Origin: Pseudomonas sp. 2FG
Lineage (GTDB): Bacteria > Pseudomonadota > Gammaproteobacteria > Pseudomonadales > Pseudomonadaceae
Length of the DNA: 64,000 bases
Assembly: GCF_005502935.1 (NCBI RefSeq)
Contig: NZ_SCMP01000007.1
Coordinates: 124,001 to 188,000, forward strand
Direction: 5' to 3'
Of this stretch, positions 37,899 through 47,235 are shown piece by piece (within the stretch, counting starts at the first letter, position 1; every line of letters starts with the position of its first letter). Both the position numbers and the translations under genes were made by a program. A model generated the notes under the pieces. The model was not told the origin of the DNA and ran no database searches. It saw only the letters and a program-made list of their open reading frames with translations.

Positions 37899-39413
37899 TT
37901 AACGGGCAGGAGCTTCCTGATAGCCGTTGTGAGCGTCCTGATACTCCTGCTCGGCCTCGGCGAAGCGCTTCAGCATGGCGGCCGAAGGCGCCTTGCCCAG
38001 CAGGCTGAACACCAGGATACCGACGGAGGCGAAGATGAAGCCCGGAATGATTTCGTACAGACCGAGCCAGCCGAACTGCTTCCAGACGATCACGGTGAGG
38101 GCGCCGATCAGCATGCCGGCCAGAGCGCCGTTGCGGGTCATGTTCTTCCACACCAGAGAGATCAACACCACCGGGCCGAAGGCGGCACCGAAGCCCGCCC
38201 AGGCGTAGGAGACCAGGCCGAGTACGCGATTTTCCGGGTTGGAAGCCAGCCAGATGGCGATCAGCGCCACCAGCAACACCATGCCACGGCCGACCCAGAC
38301 CAGCTCGGTCTGGCTGGCGCCTTTACGCAGGAAGGACTTGTAGAAGTCTTCGGTCAGGGCGCTCGAGCAGACCAGCAGCTGGCAGCTCAGGGTGCTCATC
38401 ACCGCCGCCAGGATGGCCGACAGCAACACACCGGCAACCCAGGGGTTGAACAGGATCTTCGCCAGTTCGATGAACACCCGCTCCGGGTTCTCGGTAACCG
38501 AGCCTGCGACTTCCGGGTGCGCGGCGAAATAGGCGATACCGAAGAAGCCCACGGCGACGGCGCCACCCAGGCAGAGGATCATCCAGGTCATGGAGATGCG
38601 GCGCGCGGCCGGGATCGACTTGACCGAATCCGCCGCCATGAAGCGCGCAAGGATGTGCGGCTGGCCGAAGTAGCCCAAGCCCCAGCCCATCAGCGAGATC
38701 ACGCCGACGAAGCTGGCGCCCTTGAGCATGTCGAAGTTGGTCGGGTCTTGCAGCGCGATGGCGGCGAAGGTCGGATCGACACCGCCGGTCGCCAGCATCA
38801 CCACGATCGGGGTGAGGATCAGCGCGAAGATCATCAGCGACGCCTGCACGGTGTCAGTCCAGCTGACCGCCAGGAAGCCACCGACGAAGGTGTAGGCGAT
38901 GGTCGCCGCGGCACCGGCCCACAGCGCCGTCTGGTAAGACATGCCGAAGGTGCTTTCGAACAGGCGCGCACCCGCCACGACGCCGGAGGCGCAGTAGATG
39001 GTGAAGAACACCAGGATCACCACGGCGGAGAAGATCCGCAGCACGCGGCTGGTGTCTTCGAAGCGGTTGGTGAAGTAGTCCGGCAGGGTCAGGGCGTTGC
39101 CGTTGTGCTCGGTCTGCACGCGCAGACGGCCGGCGACGAACAGCCAGTTCAGGTAGGCACCGACTATCAGGCCGATGGCGATCCAGCTCTCGGACAGACC
39201 GGACAGGTAGACCGCACCCGGCAGGCCCATCAACAGCCAGCCGCTCATATCGGAGGCACCAGCCGACAGCGCAGTGACGAAGCTGCCGAGACTACGGCCG
39301 CCGAGAATGTAATCGGACAGGTTCTTGGTGCGCAGATAGGCAAATAAGCCGATCAGTACCATGGCTGCGATATACACCACGAAGGTGATCAGCATTGGAG
39401 TGTTGGCAGTCAT
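37899..39413 (-). CDS. putP: sodium/proline symporter
   Basis: Inner-membrane SSS-family transporter of 504 residues with about 13 membrane helices, coupling proline uptake to sodium. Typical features are the N-terminal TFVVYIAAMVLIGLFAY, GGRSLGSFVTALSAGASDMSGWLLMGLPGAVY, and SYAWAGFGAAFGPVVLISLVWK. It lies 165 bases downstream of putA on the same strand, with the putA terminator between, so it has its own promoter. Expected to be proline-induced with putA. Confidence 0.95.
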   Translation of the reverse strand: MTANTPMLITFVVYIAAMVLIGLFAYLRTKNLSDYILGGRSLGSFVTALSAGASDMSGWLLMGLPGAVYLSGLSESWIAIGLIVGAYLNWLFVAGRLRVQTEHNGNALTLPDYFTNRFEDTSRVLRIFSAVVILVFFTIYCASGVVAGARLFESTFGMSYQTALWAGAAATIAYTFVGGFLAVSWTDTVQASLMIFALILTPIVVMLATGGVDPTFAAIALQDPTNFDMLKGASFVGVISLMGWGLGYFGQPHILARFMAADSVKSIPAARRISMTWMILCLGGAVAVGFFGIAYFAAHPEVAGSVTENPERVFIELAKILFNPWVAGVLLSAILAAVMSTLSCQLLVCSSALTEDFYKSFLRKGASQTELVWVGRGMVLLVALIAIWLASNPENRVLGLVSYAWAGFGAAFGPVVLISLVWKNMTRNGALAGMLIGALTVIVWKQFGWLGLYEIIPGFIFASVGILVFSLLGKAPSAAMLKRFAEAEQEYQDAHNGYQEAPAR

Positions 39414-39511
39414 TAAGGGGTTTCCCTCTCGTTTGTTGTTATATAAGTCGCGGGGTTGTCCGCGCCCTTGATTGGCTAACGGCGCCGCTTGTGACGAACG
39501 CCTTGTTGCGG

Positions 39512-39523
39512 GGGGTTAACCCC
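39512..39523. promoter_or_regulatory. 12-base palindrome upstream of putP
   Basis: GGGGTTAACCCC, a perfect palindrome in the gap between putA and putP, about 100 bases before the putP start. It is a possible operator for putP. No known factor is assigned. Confidence 0.3.
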
Positions 39524-39533
39524 TTGCTCATAC

Positions 39534-39566
39534 AAAAACGGGCGGATGCCTGATAGGCACCCGCCC
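39534..39566 (-). terminator. intrinsic terminator of putA
   Basis: GGGCGG-a-TGCC (39540-39550) pairs with GGCA-c-CCGCCC (39556-39566) with one mismatch and is followed on the minus strand by TTTTT. It begins 13 bases after the putA stop. ATTTTT follows on the plus strand too, so it can act in both directions. Confidence 0.85.
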
Positions 39567-39578
39567 ATTTTTCGGTTA

Positions 39579-42500
39579 TTACGCGTCGGCGAGTGACAGC
39601 AGCGAGGCGTTACCCCCCACCGCGGTGGTGTTCACCGAGGTGCTGCGCTCGTTGGCGAAGCGCAGCAGGTAGCTCGGGCCGCCGGCTTTCGGGCCGGTGC
39701 CGGACAGGCCGCAACCGCCGAAGGGTTGCACACCGACCACGGCGCCGATCTGGTTGCGATTGACGTAGAGGTTGCCGACCCGCGCCAGCGACTCGATGCG
39801 CCGTGCGGTTTCCTCGTTGCGGCTGTGTACGCCGAGGGTCAGGCCATAGCCGGTGGCGTTGATCGCGCCGACCACCTGGTCCAGCTCCGCCGCCTCGAAG
39901 CGCACGATGTGCAGGATCGGGCCGAAGTGCTCTTTCTTCAGTTCGCCGATGCCGCCGATTTCGAACGCCACCGGGGCGATGAAGTGGCCATCCAGCCCGG
40001 CGGGCAGAATCGTTTCGGCAATCAGCTTGCCCTCGCCTTTCAACTGGGCGATATGCGCTTGCAGGCCAGCCATGGCTTCTTTGTCGATCACCGGGCCGAC
40101 GTCGCTGGCGAGCAGGTCCGGCGCACCGACGTTCAGCTCGGCCATGGCGCCTTTGAGCAACTCGATCACCCGCTCGGCGATATCCGCTTGCACATAGAGC
40201 ACGCGCAGGGCCGAGCAACGCTGGCCGGCGCTGGTGAAGGCGGAATGCACGGCATCGTTGACCACCTGCTCAGGCAGCGCGGTGGAATCGACGATCATCG
40301 CGTTCTGGCCGCCGGTTTCGGCGATCAGCGCGGCGATCGGGCCGGCTTTCTCGGCCAACCGGCGGTTGATGATGCGGGCGGTGTCGGTCGAACCGGTGAA
40401 GCACACGCCCGCCACACGGGCGTCGTGGCAGAACACCTCGCCGAGCGTGGCGCCGTCGCCTGGCAGGAAGGCAAGCACGTCGGTCGGCAGGCCGGCCTCG
40501 AACAACAGCTCCAGCGTGCGCGCGGCGATCAGGCTGGTCTGCTCGGCCGGCTTGGCCAATACGCAGTTACCGGCCACCAGTGCGGCGCTGATCTGGCCGA
40601 GGTAGATCGCCAGCGGGAAGTTCCACGGGCTGACGCACACGAAGATGCCGCGGCCTTCATGGAACAGCTCGTTGCGCTCGCCGGTCGGGCCCTGCAGCTC
40701 TTCACGGCCCAGACGCAGGCGCGCCTGCTGGGCGTAGTAGCGGCAGAAATCCACGGCTTCGCGGACTTCGTCGATGCCGTCCTGCAGGGTCTTGCCGGCT
40801 TCCAGGGTGCACAGCGCCATCAGCTCGCCGCGGTTGGCCTCGAGCAGCTCCGCGACGCGCTCGAAAATCGCCGCACGCTGCAATACCGGGGTCGCATTCC
40901 AGCGCGGCCAGGCCGCCGCCAGGGCATCCAGCGCCTGGTGGGCCTGGGCGGCGCTGGCGAACTGGGCGGTACCGACCAGCCTGCTCAGCTCGTAAGGGCA
41001 GCGCACTTCTTGGGCGGTGCCGGGCAGTTTCTGCCCATTGATCACCGGCGCCGCTTGCCATTGACGCTTGAGGTGCGGCTGATAGGCGAGCTCAAGCTCA
41101 TTCCAGGACTGCTGAATGTTCATGTTGAGGCCTTGGGAGTTTTTCCGCGCCGGACCGAACAGGGCCGGCGGGAGGGGGATTTTGTCATTGGCGAGGCTGG
41201 CGAACTTGCGCAGTTGCGTCACCGGATGATCGATCAGGGACTCGACCGCAATGCTCGGGTCGACCAGCTGGTGCACGAACGACGAGTTGGCGCCGTTTTC
41301 CAGCAGACGCCGCACCAGGTACGGCAGCAGGTCTTTGTGCGCACCGACCGGCGCATAAATCCGCACGTGCTTGCGGTGTTTCTCGATAATCGTGTCGTAC
41401 AGCGCATCGCCCATGCCGTGCAGGCGCTGGAACTCGAACTCGCGCGGCTCCTTGGCCGCGGCGGCCAGGGCCAGGATGCAGCTCACGGTGTGGGCATTGT
41501 GACTGGCGAACTGCGGGTAGATCACCCCACGGGTGAACTCCGAAAGCAGGAAGCGCGCGCAGGCCAGGTAGGAGGTGTCGGTGCCTTCCTTGCGGGTGAA
41601 CACCGGGTAACCATCCAGGCCCCATTGCTGCGACTGCTTGATCTCGCTGTCCCAGTAGGCGCCCTTGACCAGGCGCAGCGGCATCTTGGCGCCGAGCTCT
41701 TTGCCCAGCAGCGTCAGCCACACCAGCACCGGCAGGCAGCGCTTGGAATAGGCCTGCACCACCAGACCGAGCTCGCCCCAGCCGGCAATGGCCGGGTCGC
41801 GCAGCAGCTTCTCGAACAGCTCCAGCGACAGTTCCAGGCGGTCGGCTTCTTCGGCATCGACGGCGATGCCGACGTTCAGCTGGCGCGCCCGGATCGCCAG
41901 CTCGCGGACGTTGGCGAACAGCTCGCTGAGCACCCGCTCGCGCTGCGCCACTTCATAGCGCGGGTGCAGGGCGGAGAGCTTGATCGAGATCGAGGGTTTC
42001 GGCCCTGGGCCGACCTGCGGCTCGGCGCCGACGGTATCGATGGCCTTGCGGTAGTCGGCCATGTACTTCTCGGCGTCTGCCGCGGTCAGCGCCGCTTCAC
42101 CGAGCATGTCGAAGGAGTAGGTGTAGCCCTGTTCGCGGCACGGGCGGCCGTTCTTCAGCGCCTCGCCGATACTGCGGCCGAGGACGAACTGCTTGCCCAT
42201 CAGCTTCATCGCCTGGTTCATCGCCGCGCGAATCACCGGCTCGCCGGAGCGTTGCACCAGCTTGCTCAGCGCGCCGCCGGGCTTGCCGCTGCTGGCGCCA
42301 TCCAGGTTGACCACCTTGCCGGTCATCACCAGGCCCCAGGCCGCGAAGTTGACCAGCACGTTGTCGCTCTTGCCGAGGTGGCGATCCCACTCGGCGGCGT
42401 TCAGCTTGTCGCGGATCAACGCGTCGGCGGTAGCGGCATCGGGTACGCGCAGCAGAGCCTCGGCCAGGCACATGAGCATCAGCCCTTCCTGGGTGTCGAG

Positions 42501-42758
42501 GCTGTACTGGCGCAGCAGTGCGTCGAGGGTATCGACGGCGTTGTCCCGGCTACGAACGTCTTCGATCAAGGTCCGGGCGCCGCTGCGGATAGCCGCGATG
42601 CCGGATTCGCCGGGATCGGCGAGCTCGAGGAGCTCAGTGAGATAGGCTGCCTCGTCAACGCTGTAATTGGCGCTGATGACAGGGAAAAAATCGGCGGCCT
42701 TTTGGGAGGAGATCCGGGTAAGGAACTCGCCCTGCAAGACGTGACTGGCTTTGAACAT
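39579..42758 (-). CDS. putA: bifunctional proline dehydrogenase / glutamate semialdehyde dehydrogenase
   Basis: Oxidises proline to glutamate in two steps: an FAD-dependent proline dehydrogenase domain (about residues 110-480, with SIKLSALHPRYE, RLVKGAYWDSEIK and YAPVGAHKDLLPYLVRRLLENGA) and an NAD-dependent aldehyde dehydrogenase domain (about 570-1040, catalytic cysteine in SAGQRCSALR, AETGGQNAMI). The 1059-residue form starts MFKASHVLQGEFL at 42758, well spaced from AGAGG; 42767 is a close alternative. It has no N-terminal ribbon-helix-helix domain, so it is not a self-repressor as in P. putida or enterobacteria, and regulation is likely by the adjacent AraC-type protein. Confidence 0.96.
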   Translation of the reverse strand: MFKASHVLQGEFLTRISSQKAADFFPVISANYSVDEAAYLTELLELADPGESGIAAIRSGARTLIEDVRSRDNAVDTLDALLRQYSLDTQEGLMLMCLAEALLRVPDAATADALIRDKLNAAEWDRHLGKSDNVLVNFAAWGLVMTGKVVNLDGASSGKPGGALSKLVQRSGEPVIRAAMNQAMKLMGKQFVLGRSIGEALKNGRPCREQGYTYSFDMLGEAALTAADAEKYMADYRKAIDTVGAEPQVGPGPKPSISIKLSALHPRYEVAQRERVLSELFANVRELAIRARQLNVGIAVDAEEADRLELSLELFEKLLRDPAIAGWGELGLVVQAYSKRCLPVLVWLTLLGKELGAKMPLRLVKGAYWDSEIKQSQQWGLDGYPVFTRKEGTDTSYLACARFLLSEFTRGVIYPQFASHNAHTVSCILALAAAAKEPREFEFQRLHGMGDALYDTIIEKHRKHVRIYAPVGAHKDLLPYLVRRLLENGANSSFVHQLVDPSIAVESLIDHPVTQLRKFASLANDKIPLPPALFGPARKNSQGLNMNIQQSWNELELAYQPHLKRQWQAAPVINGQKLPGTAQEVRCPYELSRLVGTAQFASAAQAHQALDALAAAWPRWNATPVLQRAAIFERVAELLEANRGELMALCTLEAGKTLQDGIDEVREAVDFCRYYAQQARLRLGREELQGPTGERNELFHEGRGIFVCVSPWNFPLAIYLGQISAALVAGNCVLAKPAEQTSLIAARTLELLFEAGLPTDVLAFLPGDGATLGEVFCHDARVAGVCFTGSTDTARIINRRLAEKAGPIAALIAETGGQNAMIVDSTALPEQVVNDAVHSAFTSAGQRCSALRVLYVQADIAERVIELLKGAMAELNVGAPDLLASDVGPVIDKEAMAGLQAHIAQLKGEGKLIAETILPAGLDGHFIAPVAFEIGGIGELKKEHFGPILHIVRFEAAELDQVVGAINATGYGLTLGVHSRNEETARRIESLARVGNLYVNRNQIGAVVGVQPFGGCGLSGTGPKAGGPSYLLRFANERSTSVNTTAVGGNASLLSLADA

Positions 42759-43080
42759 CACGCCCATCCTCTTGTGGAGACTGTTGTTATGGAAACGGTC
42801 GTTATGGCGACCACTGCTATGGGTCTAGCTCAGTGCTGCTGCTCAGGCCAAATAACACGTGGGCCTAAACCAACTTGACTGCGTAAGTGGATGGCGGAAT
42901 TTAGAGGCACAGGCATGACAGGTTCTTGCAAGAACCTCTGGAGTTTTTGCACAAAGCTCTATTCGAGGGAACTTCCGCCCAGCGGCGCTGGCATATAGCG
43001 CCCTGCATGCCCGGCGCCGCGCCCTGGAGCAGGCTCAGAGCCAAACAGCGGCTAGCGACGGCGCTCGGCAGCGAGGCAAC
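42759..43080. promoter_or_regulatory. putA promoter region with an 18-base perfect palindrome
   Basis: About 320 bases between the AraC-type regulator gene and putA. It contains AGGTTCTTGCAAGAACCT (42920-42937), a perfect palindrome 162 bases before the putA start, and no gene that I can support. It is a good candidate for an operator or for the end hairpin of the regulator gene. Confidence 0.5.
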
Positions 43081-43833
43081 TCACTCGGCGCCGCGCAGGC
43101 GCTTGGGGGTCAGGCCGAGGTAGCGGCGCATCGCCGTGGTCAGCGCGCTCTGGCTGGAGAAGCCACACTCTTCGGCGATGCGGATCAGCGGCAGAGCGCT
43201 CTCGCGCAGCAACCGCGCGGCGCGGTCGAGGCGGGTTTTCAGCAGGTATTGGTGGGGGGTGAAGCCGACGCTGTCCTTGAACTGCGCATGGAAGTGGCTG
43301 GGGCTGAGGCAGGCCACCTGCGCCAGTTCGGCGACGCTGATGCGCCGCGCCAGGTGCTCGCCGATGTAGGCATCCAGCCGCTCGACATTCAGCAGGCCCA
43401 CCGCCCGCTTCGCCTGCTCGCCAAATAAGCGCAGGTGCAGCGCCCGCAACAGCACGCCCCCGAGGGCGCGGGCCAGCTGCGGATCGCTGCCATAACGGGC
43501 CAACTCGGCGCCGGCATAACTCAGCAGGTTTTGAAAGTCCGCGTCCAGCGCCGGGTAGCGCGGCGTGTCGAACAGGTGGCCGAGCAGTTCCAGGTCTTCC
43601 GCCGAGTTGCCCTGCTCATCCAGATCGAGGATCAGCATGCGGTTGTCGCCGACCCCGGCGAATTGATGTTCGGCATCGCCCGGCACCAGGCAGGCGCGCA
43701 TCCGACACACCTCACCGCCGCGGCCATTGACCTCAAACTCGGCACGACCGGACAACGACATCACCAACTGGTGATGGTCGTGGGCATGTTCGTGGGCTTG
43801 GTCGTCCAGACGGATCAGGCGGGCTTTGAGCAT
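43081..43833 (-). CDS. pruR: AraC-family activator of proline use (PruR-like)
   Basis: Regulator of 250 residues. The N-terminal cupin-like sensor begins MLKARLIRLDDQAHEHAHDHHQLV, and the C-terminal AraC double helix-turn-helix spans about residues 150-248 (RRISVAELAQVACLSPSHFHAQFK, then IRIAEECGFSSQSALTTAMRRYLGLTPKRLR). Its position next to a putA lacking its own DNA-binding domain matches the P. aeruginosa arrangement in which PruR activates putA with proline. The symbol rests on that synteny. Confidence 0.75.
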   Translation of the reverse strand: MLKARLIRLDDQAHEHAHDHHQLVMSLSGRAEFEVNGRGGEVCRMRACLVPGDAEHQFAGVGDNRMLILDLDEQGNSAEDLELLGHLFDTPRYPALDADFQNLLSYAGAELARYGSDPQLARALGGVLLRALHLRLFGEQAKRAVGLLNVERLDAYIGEHLARRISVAELAQVACLSPSHFHAQFKDSVGFTPHQYLLKTRLDRAARLLRESALPLIRIAEECGFSSQSALTTAMRRYLGLTPKRLRGAE

Positions 43834-43980
43834 GGCGGCTGCTGGTCAAATTTTGCGCAGTTTACGGGAGTACAGCGGCTTTTCCCAGTAACCACCGACC
43901 CGCGTAAAGACCGCGCCGGGATTGAATTACCTCGACCGCCAACCCATCTACCCTTTCATGTAGTCATGACAAGGTGCCGC

Positions 43981-46374
43981 ATGAACGATCAGCACATCAC
44001 CCCGGACATAGTCGAAGACGCCGCGCACGCCCACAGCCAGAGCCTCGTCCTGCCCGACCAACGGCTGCCGCAGCGCCTCTATGTGATCCCCATCCATAAC
44101 CGCCCGTTCTTCCCGGCACAGGTGCTGCCGGTGATAGTCAACCAGCAGCCCTGGGCGGAAACCCTGGCGCGCGTGGCCAAAACCGAGCACAAGAGCCTGG
44201 CGCTGTTTTATATCGACGCCCCGACGACAAATGGCAACGGCTTCGACCCGGAGAACCTGCCCGAACACGGCACGCTGGTGCGCATTCACCATGCCTCCGA
44301 GGAAGGCGGCAAATTACAGTTCATCGCCCAGGGTCTGAGCCGCGTGCGCATCCTCGGCTGGCTCAGCCGTAAACCGCCCTACCTGGTGGAGGTCGAGTAT
44401 CCGCAGAGCCCGAAAGAGTCGAGCGATGAGGTGAAGGCCTACGGCATGGCCTTGATCAATGCGATCAAGGAGCTGCTGCCGCTCAACCCGCTGTACAGCG
44501 AAGAGCTGAAGAACTACCTCAACCGCTTCAGCCCGAACGACCCCTCGCCGCTGACCGACTTCGCCGCCGCCCTGACCAGCGCACCCGGCGCCGAGCTGCA
44601 GGAGGTGCTGGACTGCGTGCCTATGCTCAAGCGCATGGAGAAGGTGCTGCCGCTGCTGCGCAAAGAGGTGGAAGTGGCGCGCCTGCAGAGTGAGCTGTCG
44701 GCCGAGGTCAATCGCACCATCGGCAAGCACCAGCGAGATTTCTTCCTCAAGGAACAGCTCAAGCTGATCCAGCAGGAACTGGGCCTGACCAAGGACGACC
44801 GCAGCGCCGATATCGAACAGTTCCAGCAGCGCCTGGAGGGCAAGACCCTGCCCGAGCAGGCGCGCAAACGCATCCTTGATGAGCTGAACAAACTGGCGAT
44901 CCTCGAGACCGGCTCGCCGGAATACGCCGTCACGCGCAATTACCTGGACTGGGCCACCATTATTCCCTGGGGCGTTTACGGCCAGGACAAGCTCGACCTC
45001 AAGTACGCGCGCAAGGTGCTCGATCGGCAGCATGCCGGGCTCGACGACATCAAGGAGCGCATCCTCGAGTTCCTCGCCGTCGGCGCCTTCAAGGGCGAGA
45101 TCGCCGGCTCCATCGTGCTGCTGGTGGGCCCGCCGGGGGTCGGCAAGACCAGTGTCGGCAAGTCGATCGCCGAGACCCTCGGCCGGCCGTTCTATCGCTT
45201 CAGTGTCGGCGGTATGCGCGACGAGGCGGAGATCAAGGGTCACCGCCGCACCTACATAGGCGCCCTGCCCGGCAAGCTGGTGCAGGCGCTGAAGGACGTC
45301 GAGGTGATGAACCCGGTGATCATGCTCGATGAGATCGACAAACTCGGCGCCAGCCACCAGGGCGACCCGGCCTCGGCGCTGCTGGAGACGCTCGACCCGG
45401 AGCAGAACGCCGAGTTCCTCGATCACTACCTGGACCTGCGCCTGGATCTGTCCAAGGTGCTGTTCATCTGCACCGCCAACACCCTGGACTCGATCCCCAG
45501 CGCGCTGCTCGACCGCATGGAAGTCATCCGCCTGTCCGGTTACATCGCCGAGGAAAAACTCGCCATCGCCAAGCGCCACCTGTGGCCCAAGCAATTGTTG
45601 AAAGCCGGGGTGCCGAAACAGCGCCTGGCGATCAGCGACAGCGCGCTGAAGGCGCTGATCGAAGGCTACGCCCGCGAGGCCGGGGTGCGTCAGCTGGAGA
45701 AACAGCTGAGCAAACTGGTGCGCAAGGCGGTGGTCACGCTGCTGGAACAGCCTGACGCCAAGCTGAAGATTGGCCCGAAGGATCTCGAAGGCTACCTCGG
45801 CATGCCGGTGTTTCGCAGCGAGCAGCTGCTCTCCGGCGTCGGCGTGCTCACCGGTCTGGCCTGGACCAGCCTGGGCGGCGCCACCTTGCCGATCGAGGCC
45901 ACGCGCATTCACACGCTGAACCGCGGCTTCAAGCTCACCGGTCAGCTCGGCGCGGTGATGAAGGAGTCGGCCGAGATCGCCTACAGCTACATCAGCTCGC
46001 ACCTGAAGGCCTACCAAGGCGACCCGACCTTCTTCGACCAGGCCTTCGTCCACCTGCACGTGCCGGAAGGCGCGACGCCGAAGGACGGCCCCAGCGCGGG
46101 CGTGACCATGGCCAGCGCGCTGCTCTCGCTGGCGCGTAACCAGGCGCCGAAGAAGGGCGTGGCGATGACCGGCGAGCTGACCCTCACCGGCCATGTCCTG
46201 CCGATTGGCGGGGTGCGCGAGAAGGTCATCGCCGCGCGGCGGCAGAAAATCTTCGAGCTGATCCTGCCGGAAGCCAACCGTGGCGACTACGCCGAGCTGC
46301 CGGACTACCTCAAGGCCGGCCTGACCGTACACTTCGCCAAGCGCTATGCGGATGTAGCCAAGGTGCTGTTCTGA
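43981..46374 (+). CDS. second-type ATP-dependent Lon protease (AsrA-like)
   Basis: Cytoplasmic AAA+ serine protease of 797 residues. Start at 43981 behind AAGGTG; the open frame extends upstream without Lon similarity. The N-terminal LON substrate domain (about 30-230) is followed by Walker A GPPGVGKTSVGKS and Walker B VIMLDEIDK, then the protease domain with the catalytic serine in EGATPKDGPSAGVTMA and the lysine in GVREKVIAARR. It lies next to the put genes, where P. aeruginosa carries the Lon homologue AsrA linked to aminoglycoside stress, rather than in the clpX-lon-hupB cluster. The assignment as AsrA is by synteny. Confidence 0.9.
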   Translation: MNDQHITPDIVEDAAHAHSQSLVLPDQRLPQRLYVIPIHNRPFFPAQVLPVIVNQQPWAETLARVAKTEHKSLALFYIDAPTTNGNGFDPENLPEHGTLVRIHHASEEGGKLQFIAQGLSRVRILGWLSRKPPYLVEVEYPQSPKESSDEVKAYGMALINAIKELLPLNPLYSEELKNYLNRFSPNDPSPLTDFAAALTSAPGAELQEVLDCVPMLKRMEKVLPLLRKEVEVARLQSELSAEVNRTIGKHQRDFFLKEQLKLIQQELGLTKDDRSADIEQFQQRLEGKTLPEQARKRILDELNKLAILETGSPEYAVTRNYLDWATIIPWGVYGQDKLDLKYARKVLDRQHAGLDDIKERILEFLAVGAFKGEIAGSIVLLVGPPGVGKTSVGKSIAETLGRPFYRFSVGGMRDEAEIKGHRRTYIGALPGKLVQALKDVEVMNPVIMLDEIDKLGASHQGDPASALLETLDPEQNAEFLDHYLDLRLDLSKVLFICTANTLDSIPSALLDRMEVIRLSGYIAEEKLAIAKRHLWPKQLLKAGVPKQRLAISDSALKALIEGYAREAGVRQLEKQLSKLVRKAVVTLLEQPDAKLKIGPKDLEGYLGMPVFRSEQLLSGVGVLTGLAWTSLGGATLPIEATRIHTLNRGFKLTGQLGAVMKESAEIAYSYISSHLKAYQGDPTFFDQAFVHLHVPEGATPKDGPSAGVTMASALLSLARNQAPKKGVAMTGELTLTGHVLPIGGVREKVIAARRQKIFELILPEANRGDYAELPDYLKAGLTVHFAKRYADVAKVLF

Positions 46375-46389
46375 TCGCCAAGGTGCATT

Positions 46390-46429
46390 TGTAGCCGGAT
46401 AAACCGCACGGCGCGCGCTCCAGGCTACG
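46390..46429. repeat. inverted repeat after the Lon gene
   Basis: TGTAGCC (46390-46396) and GGCTACG (46423-46429) form a short inverted repeat around a GC-rich centre, 15 bases after the stop. It resembles the GTAGCC-type repeats common in pseudomonad intergenic DNA. There is no T-tract, so terminator function is doubtful. Confidence 0.35.
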
Positions 46430-46486
46430 AATGTTCAGTGCCTTGCGGTTATGCTGGGGCTAGTTTTAGACCGACAGGAACTGTTT

Positions 46487-46882
46487 ATGACTGCTGCCCG
46501 CCTGCCCTTAGCCCTTGCTCTCAGTCTGCTCGCCGCCTGCGCGCAGCAGCCCAGCAACGTCACGCTGCAACAGAACCAGCAAGACGACTGCCCGCTGAAG
46601 CTGCACAGCGGGCAACAGCTGACCCTCACCCTGGCCAGCAACCCCACCACCGGCTTTCGCTGGCAAGTGCAGGACGCCGCGCCTGGCGTGCTACGCAGCC
46701 TGGGCCCGGAGGTCTATAGCAACCCGGAGGACGCCGGCCTGGTCGGCAGTGCCGGCCAGTCGACCTGGCGCTTCCAGGCCACCAACCCGGGCGACGGGCG
46801 CTTGCTGCTGCTCTACCACCGCCCCTGGGAAGTGGAAGTCGCACCGGCCAAGACCTTCGATTGCCAGATCAGCGTGAAATAA
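46487..46882 (+). CDS. icp: chagasin-family cysteine peptidase inhibitor lipoprotein
   Basis: Small envelope lipoprotein of 131 residues, with lipobox LLAAC (cysteine 18) and start at 46487 behind AGGAA. The chagasin/ICP loops are visible: NPTTGFRW (L2), the central GQSTWRF region (L4) and RPWE (L6). Members inhibit papain-like cysteine proteases. No cysteine protease gene is nearby, so an exogenous or host protease is possible. It directly follows the Lon-type gene. Confidence 0.85.
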   Translation: MTAARLPLALALSLLAACAQQPSNVTLQQNQQDDCPLKLHSGQQLTLTLASNPTTGFRWQVQDAAPGVLRSLGPEVYSNPEDAGLVGSAGQSTWRFQATNPGDGRLLLLYHRPWEVEVAPAKTFDCQISVK

Positions 46883-46960
46883 GTCGCCCGCCACGTCTAT
46901 GAACCCGCCATGTGGTTCTGCGCCATGGCTGGGCATAGTCGCCGCTCAAGCAAGCCTTGA

Positions 46961-47160
46961 GGGTCGAATAGGCGCTGGCTGATGGTGACGTCGATCGGCG
47001 GGGCAGTGCTGTTTATGCTGTCCGACAGACTGACCGGCATCAACCGCTTCGTTGCACCTTTTGTCGCCGCGTCCTATGCCATTCATCCTCAGCCATTGGT
47101 TGGGCCAGCGGGAGCATCACGGCCTCGGCGATCCAGCGTCCGCCGCGTTGACCTGCTGTC
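46961..47160 (+). pseudogene. decayed fragment of a YhhN-family (lysoplasmalogenase-like) membrane protein
   Basis: In one frame the sequence reads RWLMVTSIGGAVLFMLSD, then RLTGINRFVAPFVAASY, which matches the conserved C-terminal pattern of YhhN proteins (GAxLFxxSDxxLAxxRF...Y). The expected following YWxGQ motif appears only in another frame (HWLGQ near 47090), and no start or upstream two-thirds of a YhhN protein is present. It looks like a truncated, frameshifted remnant in the 350-base gap between icp and the next lipoprotein gene. Confidence 0.55.
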
Positions 47161-47235
47161 TCAAAAATGCAACGGCAGCCACTCGTTAAATCGTCTATAG
47201 GAGATAGGGAGAGGACTGAATCGGGGGAGAACATC

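Noticed and set aside
39726..42878. A 1050-codon open frame on the plus strand opposite putA
   Set aside because: It mirrors the codon pattern of putA, has low-complexity Ala/Gly/Gln/His-rich content, no ribosome site and no family motifs. Shadow of a GC-rich gene.
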